Below are positions 10,261 through 21,306 of a DNA stretch of 64,000 nucleotides, in pieces (position 1 is the first letter of the stretch; every line of letters starts with the position of its first letter). Source of the DNA: Cladophialophora immunda (Eukaryota; Ascomycota; Eurotiomycetes; Chaetothyriales; Herpotrichiellaceae); NCBI RefSeq assembly GCF_000835495.1, contig NW_015622544.1:2880855-2944854 (forward strand). The letters run 5' to 3'. The position numbers were made by a program, and so were the translations under genes. The notes below the pieces were generated by a model, which was given only the letters and a program-made list of their open reading frames with translations, was not told where the DNA came from and made no database searches.

Positions 10261-13200
10261 AAGGGACATGGTCGTGGACATTTTATCTCCAGCCACCCGG
10301 CATGGCCTGTTTCCTCACTGCTCACTGCTCACTCATCGCTCCTTGTTCCTTGTTCCTTGTTCCTCGCTCACTGCTCCTACTGTAGTGTCCAAGAAGCCGG
10401 TTCGCCTCTTACCTCTCCCCGCTTCCATTCCTTCTCCCTGTCCCCGACCAGGTTCCAAGGCAGATGGTCGGGAAGGAGAAGGGTGTGGATCATCGGGCTG
10501 TTCTCACAGGTACAGGGGTAAGGGGTCCAAGTATGTAGACAGCTGTACTTGGTCAATGAGGCCAGGGAAATGATAGAATGTCAAAGTGGCAAAAGGGCAA
10601 AGCCCAAGAAGGACAAATGAAACGCATTTGAAAGGGGCCCCTCCCCTTGAGTGGTCAGTCGGGCAACCAGGTGGAATGCATCTGCTATGTCATATTTGTT
10701 GCTATTAATTTTCTACTCAGCCTCAACCCTCAGCCGTGCCCGATTTCCGCTAATCTTTTACGAGTCTCCCCTCGCACTCTTGTACCGCTTGGGGGCACGC
10801 AATACGGCGTCCCCGCAATGATGTCTTGCATATTCCAACGGGCGGTTTCAGCTCAGCTCTTTCGTTGCTCCCGGCACAGGTTTGACCTCCGCCAAAATGC
10901 CGAGATCAGATGCAGTTGCGGGCGTTGCATATTCCCATCCAGCCATTACGTCAAGCCATGAAAAAAAAAAGAGTGCAAGTGGTCCCCCGTCAGCTTCAGT
11001 CGGTCTGTTGGAAGTAACAAGCCAAGTCAGGCTCTACCGTTGGTGATGGCCGACGATGCGGTATGCAGTCATCCATATAGCGCCCTTTTGCTGGTTTGCG
11101 ACACCCTACCCGTTGAAGAAATTCAAAAGACATTGGATCGGCGATGCCGGACTTGTGTTGCAGGTTCTTGGTCATGAGATCGCATCTTCCCATTTCTCCA
11201 CAGCTCATCTCACTGCGTTTCCGAGGTGTGACATGGAGGATTGCTTGTTCAGACATGGGGGACTCCACTACACTCTTTCGAGACCCATTTCCATGGTTCT
11301 TGTATTCGGGGTTGATCTGTGCATCGGACGCCGAAACAAGGCAAATGTAAGACGTGGTCCGCACGTCGAGTGACGACTGAGGCAATAGAAAACGATGCCG
11401 GCGCAGGGGCCAAATAGTAGTAAAGCGAGTGTATGCAGAGAGAGAGAAGCGAGAGTTGGCTAGGTCGATATCGGGTTTGATGCCTTCGTCGCACGACCTG
11501 GTTTGGGTCACGTCGGTGCTGATGCCACGCCCCAAGAGGGCCGAACAAGTCGCGCACAGCTTGCTGACCATATTGACTGACATGATGCGTTGTCCTCTGA
11601 GCCGAGCGCGGGTAGCCTTGATGGTTTGTCCTGGGTGACCTGCCTGACTGGAAGCCGAAAGGGCGAGACGGGCATCAATGGACCTGAGAAGTCGTCTGAG
11701 CAGAGCGCCGAGTCAAGTCGTAGGTGGTGGTGGTGGTTGGCATCCCCAAATGGCTTGTCGTCTGCTTGACTTGTCCCATGCGCTTGGGAGACGGTCGCTG
11801 AGGTCCCATGGGTTTGAGAATACCCGCAACGTCGTAGTGGCCCCGGCCCATGTTTGAGGGTTGTGTTGATTGAACTGGTGGTAACTTGGAAGGTAACGAG
11901 GTCTACTGATGGCACTCCCTCTTGTATGTCTCTTCGGGCTCGCTGTGTCAATGTATGGAAGATATGGAAAGGGAACTGTAGGGTGAGGTGCTCTGGTCAA
12001 AGGAAGAAGGGAAACACCCTTTTATGCAGGTCCCAACGGGTATCGGTGACACCATGATGGAAGACGGGGCATACGGAAGCTCAGGATGAGGCGGAGGCAT
12101 CAAGCACGGAGGACCCAGTCAGGTACCGAGCACAATAGTAGATGCGAGCTGATCAGGCTTGTTTCTGTCTGTGTGTTGCTATTCTGCGTCAGCTGTCAAA
12201 GATGCGGTGACTGTGTGGCGTCTTTGGTGCTGTCCACCAGCCAGCGACCAGAGCCCAAACCTCTGTCCCTAGTTTGTTTTCGTATGCAGATGCAATGCAA
12301 GGTCTAAAAGCAAGCGGATCGACTGGGCCAGGGCCCTGGAACCCGAAAATTCGGTGTCGCCTTTGGGGATGGTGTGGTTGTTGGTCTTGGGAGCCAGACT
12401 GCGCTTGGGCCGCCATCTCCCGGTTTTGCTGGGGGCATCGCATGTGCTGTTGAGTTGAGCCCGGCACAAGAGGAATAGGCGGCCCTCCAGTGAGGAATCG
12501 GTGTAACTCAAAGGCCGCAGGTATGCTTGTTTCCCTCGTGCATGGTGGTGTGGGAGAAAGGGGAAGGGGAATCTGAGGTCCAGAAGGGCGGTGAGGGAGG
12601 CTGACATGGCGCATAGCCCCCTGGTCCATCAACGCCCAAGGGCCAAATGCACGATTCCTTTCCCCACGCGCTGTCCTGCGGCTAATCTAGCAGGCACTGT
12701 TCCGTCTAGAGTCGCGATTGGCGTCAGGAATTAGCTACATCGCTTGGGTTAAGTTGCGCCATCTTCCGGCCTGGGGGGGCGTGTACCTATACGAGGAGAC
12801 ATGTGGGATGGGAGAGGCGGTGACGCCAAAGACAAGAGGTAATGGGTCCTCCAGCAGGTAGGCAACAAGCAGGAAGTATTCAAATCAACTCCGTCCTTGC
12901 CGTTTCTACCTCCTCTCGATATACAGATTCAGGGAAGTGGCCGAGAGAGAGAGCATCAGCTTTGGCAGGGGAATCCAGGACAGCATCAGGTGCTCGGTGC
13001 CCACAAGGAACAGAAAACCGACAGGGCACTGAAGTGGACAAGATCGACGCCAACGGATAGTCTGGGACGTCTTCTCGAATGTCTTCTTCCAGGGTGCTGT
13101 CTGCCTGGCGCTCCATCTTCCTGCATAATTCCATCCCATCCGCTTTCGTGTTGCTACCAACACATCCGGAGGTAGCCATCTCCCGGGCGGCCTGTGCATG

Positions 13201-13261
13201 GGCTTGACCGTTGGACATGCAAGGTCTGCGGCCCTCTCAGTTGGTGATCGACAGAGGGCTG
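10261..13261. other. 3-kb gene-poor interval
   Basis: No gene can be supported. Small features: a short tandem CCTTGTT run near 10340-10362, an A10 run near 10963, and a GGT-repeat near 11721-11738. Short frames on both strands lack domains. One minus-strand frame starting at 11583 opens with Leu-Cys-Ala-Thr-Cys-Ser, slightly reminiscent of HET-protein N-termini, but does not continue as one. This could be promoter, decayed sequence or non-coding RNA; sequence alone does not decide. Confidence 0.4.
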
Positions 13262-14273
13262 CTACAGGTCAACACCCCCCTCCACCTCCACGCCCTGGAT
13301 TTCGCCCTTCCGGAACTTGTTGGCCATTTCCTCAAAGGTACACCATTCCACCCCGTCATGCTTGTTGATCCATTCAATGAGCCGCTCATGCAAGAGGGTG
13401 ATTTGAGGCTTGCCGCTGACTTGAGGGTGGATGCTGATGGGGAACACAAAATGCTCATACTCCCGGTAACAGAAGTCAAAGTGCTCCTGCCAGAATCTCT
13501 CAATCTGATGCGGGTCGACAAAGCCGGCAGCGCCCTGGCCCCGCATGGTCTGGAAAGCAGGCCAATCGTCAACGTGCCAATTCGCCGGGACTTCGACCAG
13601 CGTCGACGGCCGAAGCGATGACATGGGGGTCATCCAGTCCCCAGCCGAGAGATTCTTGTAGTCGGTTTCCTTCCATGTGGCCGGTGGGTACGGGAGATAG
13701 TACAACTGGGAGTCATGATGCATGAAGGAGTGGTCATACTCCAGCCCATGCTCCTCCAAGAGCTTCACGGTTTGAGGCGACGGGGTCCATGCAGGCGCCG
13801 TAAAGCCTCTGGGTTTCTTCCCCGTAAATGCGGTGACCACGTCGATGGATTTCTGCAGGACATCCCGCTCCTGTTGTGTTGAGAGCTGCGAGACAAATTC
13901 GTGCGTGTACCCATGCAGTCCACTGGGCGGCATATGCACCGCATCAGCAATCCATCCTCATCAAATCATTCGGGGGGAGTCAGAGAAAGCGGTGACCAGG
14001 AGCTAAACGAGGACCGACCTACATTTCGTGTCCAGCATCCCGCACCTTGGCCATTTGCTTGGGGAATGACTCGATGGAATGGCCCGGAGCAAACCAGGTC
14101 GCCTTGATGTTATACTTTTGGAACAGTGCCAGTAACCTGTCAATGCCCACGGTGGCTCCAAAGACACCGCGAGAGATGTTGGTCACATCAGCCGCCTGAC
14201 CGGTCTGAGTGTTGATCCATCCGCTAACGGCGTCGACGTCCACGCCATAACCAACAAGGACCTTTTTGACCAT
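13262..14273 (-). CDS. polysaccharide deacetylase (NodB fold, PuuE/PgdA-like subgroup)
   Basis: Two exons on the minus strand, 14273-14023 and 13922-13262, joined across an intron with GTAGGT donor and CCCAG acceptor; the product is 303 residues. Residues near the start, 'GYGVDVDAVSG', carry the paired Asp of motif 1. 'GLHGYTHEF' supplies the metal-binding His-x3-His of motif 2, and 'TAPAWTPS' follows as in the cytosolic PgdA/PuuE-like branch. There is no signal peptide, so it probably acts inside the cell, unlike the secreted CBM18 deacetylase at 26-28 kb. The natural substrate is uncertain: this branch contains peptidoglycan deacetylase homologues and allantoinase-like enzymes, and many fungal members are uncharacterised. 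It is transcribed away from the HemK/MTQ1 gene, with 419 bases between the starts. Confidence 0.86.
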
Positions 14274-14692
14274 CTTGACAGCGGATTGAGTGTAGAGAGT
14301 AATGGATGTCCAGCAAAGGGTGTTGGCGCGACGACTGGTGAAGCAGACTCTTTTCAACCCCGGAGACTTACCTGGTGAATCGAGAAACTCCGGCCCATGA
14401 GGGAGCTAATGGTATCTATTTGCATTGACATATCACAAGAAACGGAGATGGTCGACGAGAGTGAGGAGGAAAGCGATGAAATCATTGTTGGTTGATTCTC
14501 CAAATGCAGAATGTGATCCTTGTACCGAGAAGTATCGACTCCATTTTCCCCAATTTCGCGTGCTTGTCAGCCCCGGGCTTTTCACCTTCCACTTATGTTC
14601 ACGACCTTCCCAAACTGCGAGAATTGACTTGTTGCAGTCACTGTGACAGCAGAGTCCTTGCATACACCACCCCCAGACGCCATGTCTGACAG
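14274..14692. promoter_or_regulatory. divergent promoter region, deacetylase / HemK-type methyltransferase
   Basis: 419 bases between two divergent start codons, so the promoters of both genes must lie here or overlap the leaders. I see no clear TATA box. The frame of the deacetylase is open for another 28 codons upstream, so a longer N-terminus is possible but looks non-conserved. Confidence 0.45.
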
Positions 14693-16537
14693 ATGCCACG
14701 GCTTCCTCCTGCCCTGATCCGCCAGGCGACCTCCCAAAATCCACTCCTCCCTCTGCTCCTTCGAGTATGTCGCGACCTCCCCTCAGCTCGCAACGAGCTT
14801 CGGTGGCTTGAAGAACACGCTCGTAGTCTCGTCAATACACAGACATTTGCTAGCCACAAGGCTGTGGACTCTCATGGACTACCCAGGTTGGATCCGAGCG
14901 AAGAGACGGGCTCTGTCGACTGGCAGACTGTAAAACTTGATACAAAGATCGAGGATTGCCATGGACCTTTGAACCAGACACAACAGGGCGTTCCCATTAC
15001 TAAAGCCATTGATGGACGAGGATCCAGGAAAGTCGCTGCAGTTCCTACAGGATCTATCATTTCTTCGTCGACGGCTCAAGCGCAATCCGTTCGAATTCGA
15101 AAACACGACGTGGGAGGAACCGCCCACATAACCGCAGAACAGCGAAAGCTCACGGTGCGCAAAGTCAAAGTCCAAACTGACCGCACACGAATTCGGACTT
15201 ACAGCGTCGGCGAAGTCTCTACCCTGAAAGCAGAAGGTGCAGGGCCCAGTATTCGCCAGGTTCGAACGCGGAATGACCAGAGCATTGTTCACGCCCCTAC
15301 ACCAGCCAAGATCAGGTCATGGCATGATGAGGGTGTCCGTGAGCCAGGTTTGTGGCCTCCCTCGAGCGAGGATTTGATCAGGAGTGAGACAGCCGAGCAT
15401 GCGCAGGTGAAGAAGATTCTGGCCCAGAATGTGGGCAAGAGATCCAAGGGTATGCCACTCCAGTACATCATCGGCAACCAGCCTTTTGGCAACCTCGACA
15501 TACTATGCCAGCCCCGTGTCTTAATACCCAGGCCAGAGACAGAGACGTACACTGAAAAGGTTGGCAACCTGCTATTGTCCGCGCTTTCCTCCACATATCC
15601 CTCGACGGGTTCAGGGCCGCAGAGCCGCAAGAAGTTCCGGATCTTGGATCTCTGTACAGGAACCGGATGCATAGCACTGCTTCTCCACTCGATCCTCAAG
15701 CCTCCTGGACATGTCTCAGGCAACGACTCGGCCGCCATATCTCCAAATATGAGTATTGAAATCCTCGGCATTGACAACAGCCCGGATGCCGTTTCCCTGG
15801 CCCAAAAGAATCTGGCACACAACATCTCACAGAAGTTGCTGCATCCGGATGCCGTCAACGATGTCTCCTTCCGGAATGTAGATGTTCTGGGTTTGGCGAA
15901 GCGAGCCGGCGACGGCGAGGATACGCAGCACCAGATTCGCAAGGTTCTCAACGGCGCGGCCGGTGACGTCGGCGAACAATCGAAGGAGGAGGATAGTTCC
16001 TCGCCAACTGCGCCGTGGGACGTGATCATCGCCAATCCTCCGTACATTGGCCCCAAGGACTACGAGCCTGGCGGAAGGACAGAGCCGAGCGTGCGTAACT
16101 ACGAGCCCAAGGAGGCGCTTGTTCCCACCTTTGCTCGAGGTGAAGACTGGTACCGCTATCGATCCTCTTCGATCGTCCTGGCCGACCTGTTTTATTGGCC
16201 GCTGGTGCGCATCGCCAGAGCCGTCGACGCCAAACTCCTACTTATGGAGGTGGGCGACTCGGAACAGGCGTCTCGCGTGTGCAAGCAGGTGTTACGCCAC
16301 TACAGCTCGCCCACGGCTCGGAGGCAGCTCACGCCGCGGCTCGAAACTTGGAGGGATGACGGCTCTGTGAGGATCGTCCCCACCCGACCGTCTCCAAGCT
16401 TCGACGCCGATTTCGAAGAGGCGACCGACCCAACCGTCGCGGACCGGGCGGTCGTCGTGTGGACGAATCAGATGGCCGACTGGCGCCGCGACACTCTCCC
16501 TACTTCCAACCCCGAACTTGACAGGACACCTACCTGA
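14693..16537 (+). CDS. MTQ1: HemK/PrmC-type peptide chain release factor N5-glutamine methyltransferase
   Basis: Single exon, 614 residues. It should methylate the Gln of the GGQ motif in the mitochondrial class I release factor, using S-adenosylmethionine. Visible landmarks are 'QYIIGNQPF' and 'LIPRPETE' (PrmC signature, about residue 280), SAM motif I 'ILDLCTGTG' (about 317-325), and the catalytic 'NPPY' (448-451) within 'VIIANPPYIG'. The first ~50 residues are rich in Arg, Leu and Pro and could serve as a mitochondrial presequence. Between the N-terminal helices ('ARNELRWLEEHARSL') and the 'LWPPSSEDL' segment sits about 160 residues of extra, basic, low-complexity sequence not found in the compact bacterial enzyme. 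The mitochondrial Mtq1 assignment over cytosolic Mtq2 rests on the PrmC-like 'RPETE' segment and the N-terminal helical domain. Stop TGA at 16535-16537. Confidence 0.86.
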   Translation: MPRLPPALIRQATSQNPLLPLLLRVCRDLPSARNELRWLEEHARSLVNTQTFASHKAVDSHGLPRLDPSEETGSVDWQTVKLDTKIEDCHGPLNQTQQGVPITKAIDGRGSRKVAAVPTGSIISSSTAQAQSVRIRKHDVGGTAHITAEQRKLTVRKVKVQTDRTRIRTYSVGEVSTLKAEGAGPSIRQVRTRNDQSIVHAPTPAKIRSWHDEGVREPGLWPPSSEDLIRSETAEHAQVKKILAQNVGKRSKGMPLQYIIGNQPFGNLDILCQPRVLIPRPETETYTEKVGNLLLSALSSTYPSTGSGPQSRKKFRILDLCTGTGCIALLLHSILKPPGHVSGNDSAAISPNMSIEILGIDNSPDAVSLAQKNLAHNISQKLLHPDAVNDVSFRNVDVLGLAKRAGDGEDTQHQIRKVLNGAAGDVGEQSKEEDSSSPTAPWDVIIANPPYIGPKDYEPGGRTEPSVRNYEPKEALVPTFARGEDWYRYRSSSIVLADLFYWPLVRIARAVDAKLLLMEVGDSEQASRVCKQVLRHYSSPTARRQLTPRLETWRDDGSVRIVPTRPSPSFDADFEEATDPTVADRAVVVWTNQMADWRRDTLPTSNPELDRTPT

Positions 16538-16773
16538 ACACGCAGGATGGAAAGGCAAGCCGCCCTGAACGCGGAAACCTGACGAGCGAGAAGGAAGGTA
16601 GAAGAGGCTGGACGAATCCAAAAGGGAGACTTGGGCCTGAGACCTTGGCCAGGAAGAGAAATGATGGTCCCGGGTGAACAATTCTACAGTAAAGGAATAT
16701 ATAACTCTGAATGTTGGATGGAACTGTACCACTCTGATGTTTCATGATCCCAAATTTGGCCTCCGGGCCCTAT

Positions 16774-17136
16774 CTACTGCTCTAGAAACCTAGTCAACTG
16801 CGCAACCACCTCATGGTGGTCTCCCGATCGAGCCAGCATCAGCGGCGTCTCGTCGAGACTGGTTCGGTGCTCCAAATTGACCTTCCCCGTCTCCAGCAGG
16901 AGCTTCACCACCTCATGGCGGCCGTTCTTCGCGGTCCAACACAAAAGGGGTTTGATACGCTGACCTGGTGCCGTTCGAGGAGAAGGAACCTTGCACTCAC
17001 AGCCTTCAGGATCCCCAAGAGATCATCGTCGGTTTGCTCCAACTGCTTTTGTTCTTCGAGGCTCAAACTTTGGAGTGCTGCCGTCCGCGGACGTGGGCAG
17101 CGTGTGATCCGTCGGTCCTTGCACAAGCGAAGACAT
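16774..17136 (-). CDS. small ankyrin-repeat protein, 5' end unresolved
   Basis: The 3' exon, 16959-16774, encodes 'CWTAKNGRHEVVKLLLETG' and then 'DETPLMLARSGDHHEVV', about one and a half ankyrin repeats, ending with TAG. An upstream exon ending at 17001, with a GTGAGT donor and a GGTCAG acceptor, joins in frame through 'LSLEEQKQLEQTDDDLLGI'. No ATG exists in that upstream frame: the nearest ATG (17136-17134) lies in a different frame and runs into a stop. So either a further intron or a frameshift is hidden in the first ~130 bases. Ankyrin repeats bind other proteins; no more specific role can be given. It converges on the HemK-type gene (236 bases between stops). The ankyrin part is solid; the start coordinate is only a boundary. 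Confidence 0.5.
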
Positions 17137-17889
17137 GATGGTCATCTAGCACCAAAACAGGCACACCGGCTATGGAACGCAGTCTGAAAACGGGTGCTTC
17201 TGCTACGGTATAAGGGGAGCGGTCGACGTGGGAGCGTCAGTGGTCAGGTTCAGCCTCATCAGCTGCGGGGTTTGGATCGCTTGATGTTCGAGAAATAGTA
17301 AATACTTATCGCGGCCTAATAGGTTGCCACGTGGCTTCGCTCGGCAGAGTTAGCAATCTCGGGTTATGTACTGCTGTGTACCGCTGGGGGATGGTGCATC
17401 TTCAATTTCCACTCGCTGTCGAGATCCCCGCGCGGTAATGGAACTGTGCTGGCCAGACCGTTGATGACCGCGGCCGTAACTCCCGAGTTGGCGTCGCACA
17501 GGCGAATCACCGATACGAGTGCGGTGACATGGAATCTGAATGGCCCCTGTTGTGCTTGTTCTGAGAATAGCCCGGACAAAAAACGCCTCATTTCCACCTA
17601 GGCAGATAAACGCCGCCCGCGATGCCAACAGCTCAAATGCAGACCAAAACCAAATCAAAAAAACCGCTCCTCCCTACAATTCCCACTTCTTCTTCCGACT
17701 TTGGAGGGTATAAGACACCAACCGAGCGGCCGGTGAGTCGGGTTGATAGATAGACAACAGACGCTCAGACTTCCACCCACAAAAGCAAAATGACGCTGCA
17801 GAATTCCAACCCTGGTCGTGATAAAAGAACAACAAGCTCCCTCTCCAGAACAATCCCTCCGTGACATTCCAGACATGCCAAAAATCACA
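17137..17889. other. intergenic
   Basis: No supported gene. A 77-codon frame at 17597-17364 (-) has a regular-looking composition (contains 'STVPLPRGDLDSEWKL') and an acceptor-like TAG just before its ATG. I could not connect it to a family or to neighbouring exons. Confidence 0.35.
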
Positions 17890-19096
17890 TCACCTCGCAT
17901 GACTGGGCTTTCTGGCATAAACCACGTTCATGCGATGGATTGCATGGACCTTGGGACTCCTCAGTTCGTTTCTGACAGTGGCGCACAGGGCTCTGACTTC
18001 GTCCGCGGTCCAGCCCAATACACTCGTCAACAACCTCAACGTCCAGTTCTCCAAGCCGGTCTCGATGTGCGCTCTGCACCACTGACCAAGCTGTTTGAGA
18101 CTAGGATCCTTTGGCCAAGGCCCGATGGGCCACTTGTACCGGCGTTCGGTGATGGATTCAAAGCCCGCATTGATCATGTGTTGTCTCATGGTCTCAAAAA
18201 CCTGTAATTCCCGCTGGAGCTTTGCATGGCACTCGGGACCCACATTGTTCCATGCGGCAATGCCACCGTCCCGAGGGATACTGTTATCATCACTGGTGAA
18301 TTGGGCAGAATATTCAGCCTGCTCGAGCCACCCGCCGGGCTTAAGGCAGCGCATGCATTGTGCGTACAGGGCCGACCAGTCCTCGATGGTGCCGTGGAGG
18401 CCGCGAATATGGATGAGATCGAAAGTGTTGGGGTCGTATGTCCATTCGGATTCCATGTCATCAATCTCGAAACGTACGTTGGGCGGGACCCATGTGGGTT
18501 GAATGGGAGAAAGGTCGGTTCCAGTGACGACAGCGGAGGGATAGAGGTCAGCGACATCAATGGCCCATGCTCCGGTTCCTGTACCGAGATCCAGGATTTG
18601 AGATGGGTTGGGATTGATAGGCGCAAGGAAGAGGCGGTTGTCGAGAGTTCTCAGATACAGATTGTGGCCGATGTCATGGTGTTGGTTAGCCTCTTCGTCG
18701 TTAGAGCCCCTGCAGCGACAGCGTAAGCGATGAAGTACAGAGGTCATAATGCGACAGTAGCATACCAGTACTTCCCATCCTTGAAGGCATGGTAAGTCCG
18801 GCCATTTTCCACACGATAGTCCCTTATCCACGACGATATTGAGGTTGTCTCGGTTGAGCTAAAGAATGTCAACTCCAGTTGTGGTGGGAGGAGCTAAGAT
18901 ATCACCCACGCTTCGTCTCCATATGCTGAGTCGTTATCATCATCCTCAAGGTCCTATCACGGATATTGCACTGTCAGGGAAGAGTCCGTCGGGAAAGGTG
19001 CCGGGGAATCTTTGGAACTTGACTCACTGGATCGGCAGTTATTCGACTGGAGCGTTGACTTTCAGTGTCGGCATTTTCATCTCCTTCTGGGCACAT
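17890..19096 (-). CDS. LaeA-like class I SAM-dependent methyltransferase
   Basis: Four exons on the minus strand: 19096-19028, 18953-18910, 18858-18766 and 18709-17890 (341 residues). Joining them gives the stereotyped N-terminus of fungal LaeA-like methyltransferases: 'DNDSAYGDE' followed by 'STETTSISSWIRDYRVENGR', 'TYHAFKDGKYW' and 'NDEEANQHHDIGHNLYL'. SAM motif I, 'ILDLGTGTG', lies at about 107-115. 'DDMESEWTYDPNTFDLIHIR' and 'LKPGGWLEQAEY' follow as usual. The substrate is unknown. Named LaeA regulates secondary metabolism and development, but genomes of these fungi carry many paralogues with no shown role, so 'LaeA-like' is a family name only. Introns are 45-75 bases. The protein can be seen only after splicing, because the first three exons are in other frames from the long last exon. 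Confidence 0.87.
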
Positions 19097-20047
19097 AATG
19101 GCCAGACGTAGCCCACAGGGAGCTGCCTTGATGTCTTTTTTCTAGTCCTGAGATATGGATAAGGTATGTTGGGGGTGGATTGTTACGCGACAAGGGTATG
19201 AACAAGGGAAAGACGGATCAGGGCCCCGGCTCGCGTGATGTGCGTTACAAATTGTAGAGTGAGATTGGCAACGGCCCTCAGGCACAAGGGGGTGTGGAAC
19301 CCCGCGTCCCCGTCTAGATTTGGCCGGATTGGGACAGAGAGCAATCTCTGCTTATTCCATTGAGTTCGAGAACGTTGGCTGTTGAACGGGCCGAACCGAT
19401 GTTGTTCTGGTTGTCGACAGCGGTGCTCAGCATGCTGGGGAAACGCGTAGCAGAGGCCCCTTCAACCACGAGACGGTGAAGAAGAGAGAGGTCGGAAGGG
19501 GCTGAACAAGATTTAATCACTTTTCTGGCTGGCAGTTGTCGAACTCGACCTTGGGGCTTGTTGCGGGGCACGACGTTGAGATTCCGAAGGGACCTTGTCT
19601 GCCGTAACGTTCGAGCTGCCCGCATCCTCCAACCCGTGGCTGGCCGGTCTCGACTCGTCGGGGTGGCTAGCAGATACCGTCAGTGACTTTTGACTCAGGA
19701 CCTTTCACAAACTTCGTGAGACGTGTCTAGTCTGGCGGTGCATTCGCTTTGATTTGTCTCCAGAGTGTCCCACAGCCTCGCTAAAGCAGGGTGGAAGCGG
19801 GAAGCGGGATGGAGTCCGGAGACGGTCAAAGCCACAGCATTGCCTCGGCACGTGTTGTCGGAGAGGGATGCTGCGAGGCTAGAAAAACGACCCGCAGGCT
19901 TGTGAGGTTGGTTGGTCGTTTGATCGGTCGATTTACGAGTAGTCGATGCTTGGCTGAGGAATCCAATGCCGGCTGGCGCTGACTGCCGTTGAAGCGAATG
20001 CAACTGGAATATGAAACCCGAGGAATGCGCCATGTCTTTGTTGGTCG
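19097..20047. other. intergenic
   Basis: About 950 bases between two minus-strand genes: the upstream region of the LaeA-like gene and the 3' region of the esterase. No supported gene or repeat seen. Confidence 0.45.
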
Positions 20048-21306
20048 CTACCCCAACACGAATCTAGCTCCCTCCACAGCCCTCTCCATCATCTCGTGGG
20101 CAACAGCGAGGCTAGGGAAGGCATGGAAATAATGGGGAAGGCCATCGTAATAATCGAGCTTGCTCTTGACCCCACTCTCTTTCAGTCTGTGGTCCAAGAC
20201 CACTGCGTCGTCTCGAAAGCAGTCCTTTTCCGCATTGACGATATAGCATGGAGGAAACTTGGACAGGTCGTCGGCGAGACATACGAGGTGTCGTGGGCTG
20301 TCCAAATCGATGTCGAAGTGGGCTAGCACAAGGTCAATGAAGATCCAGAACAGGTTGATCGGTTGGATGTGACTTACACCACATGAATTTGGCAAGCTCG
20401 AGACCAAACACGGGAGTCCCAGCATGTCCGTTGTCTTCCCACGAGGTATACATATGCTTGTATTTCCCATTATACTCCCAATAAAGTGTTACAACGAACA
20501 GCAGAACGCAGCCAGTGACGGAGGTATGGTCACCTTTGGCCATGAAGTGGTACGCCACTTCAGCTGCGAGCATTGCGCCGGCCGACCCGCCACACACAAG
20601 AGTATCGGAAGGATCGTCTCCCAGCTCTTTGGCTCTGTTGCGACACTATTTGAGTCAGATCTCCAAGATAGATCATGTGAAGCGTCTTCTTACCCAGGGA
20701 ACAGCCTGGCTAGCAAGGTTGATAATGTCGTCTAGTTTGACTTTAGGAACCTTGGGGTAGTTGACACTGATGACCAGACATGGTACTTTGGCGGCGAAGA
20801 TCCGGCAATGAGCGTCCTCGGTGTCAAGATTGCCCGCAATGAATCCTCCACCAGGGAAGTAAATCATGAGTGGCAGCGGTTTGTCTGAGGCGGGCTTGTA
20901 GATTCGGACTGGGAGGTCACCATGTTGGCTGTCTGTCTGCTCATCCCCTGGAAAGGTGCACGTCAGACTCAGCGATCCTACTGTAGCATTGGTTGAGCCC
21001 ATTTACTCACAGACTTTCAAGTCTTCAGATAGCGGGGGCCATTGTTTCGCAAGCCCGGCGAAGACAGCATCGTACGTGGGAACATCAACATCCCAATTAC
21101 CTGTCATCACATATCGACCGCCAGACGCGTCTTCGAGCTGGTGAATTGTCAGTTGGGCAGGGGACGCCAGAGGCGGGGTATCTCTTTGGCGGGGATGTCA
21201 TTTTTGTCGAGGAGTGAATGTAAGTTCTAGGAGATGAGGTGCTCACTGCCAGCCATTCTGGTCGGTAGCCTTCTCGAGGCCAGTCCTTGCTGGGCTCAGT
21301 TGTCAT
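20048..21306 (-). CDS. HSL-type alpha/beta hydrolase (esterase/lipase family)
   Basis: Five exons: 21306-21247, 21137-21011, 20980-20694, 20645-20378 and 20322-20048 (338 residues). The fold-3 hydrolase signature is present: 'YFPGGGF' is a variant of the HGGG oxyanion-hole motif in which His is replaced by Phe-Pro, and 'GGSAGA' holds the nucleophile Ser in Gly-x-Ser-x-Gly. 'DCFRDD' carries the likely catalytic Asp and 'LPHYFHAFP' the His. So the triad appears complete, though the missing His of HGGG may affect oxyanion geometry. The fourth exon uses an AAATAG acceptor, which alone keeps the frame. There is no signal peptide, so it is probably intracellular. Substrate is unknown: esters, lactones or acyl glycerols are all possible. 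Confidence 0.84.

Noticed and set aside
10996..11583. Minus-strand 195-codon frame beginning Met-Ser-Val-Asn with Leu-Cys-Ala-Thr-Cys-Ser
   Set aside because: The first few residues recall HET-domain proteins, but the rest has none of the expected motifs in any frame, and no HET core follows.
17364..17597. 77-codon minus frame containing 'STVPLPRGDLDSEWKL'
   Set aside because: Composition looks plausible, but there is no family match I can name and no joining exon.
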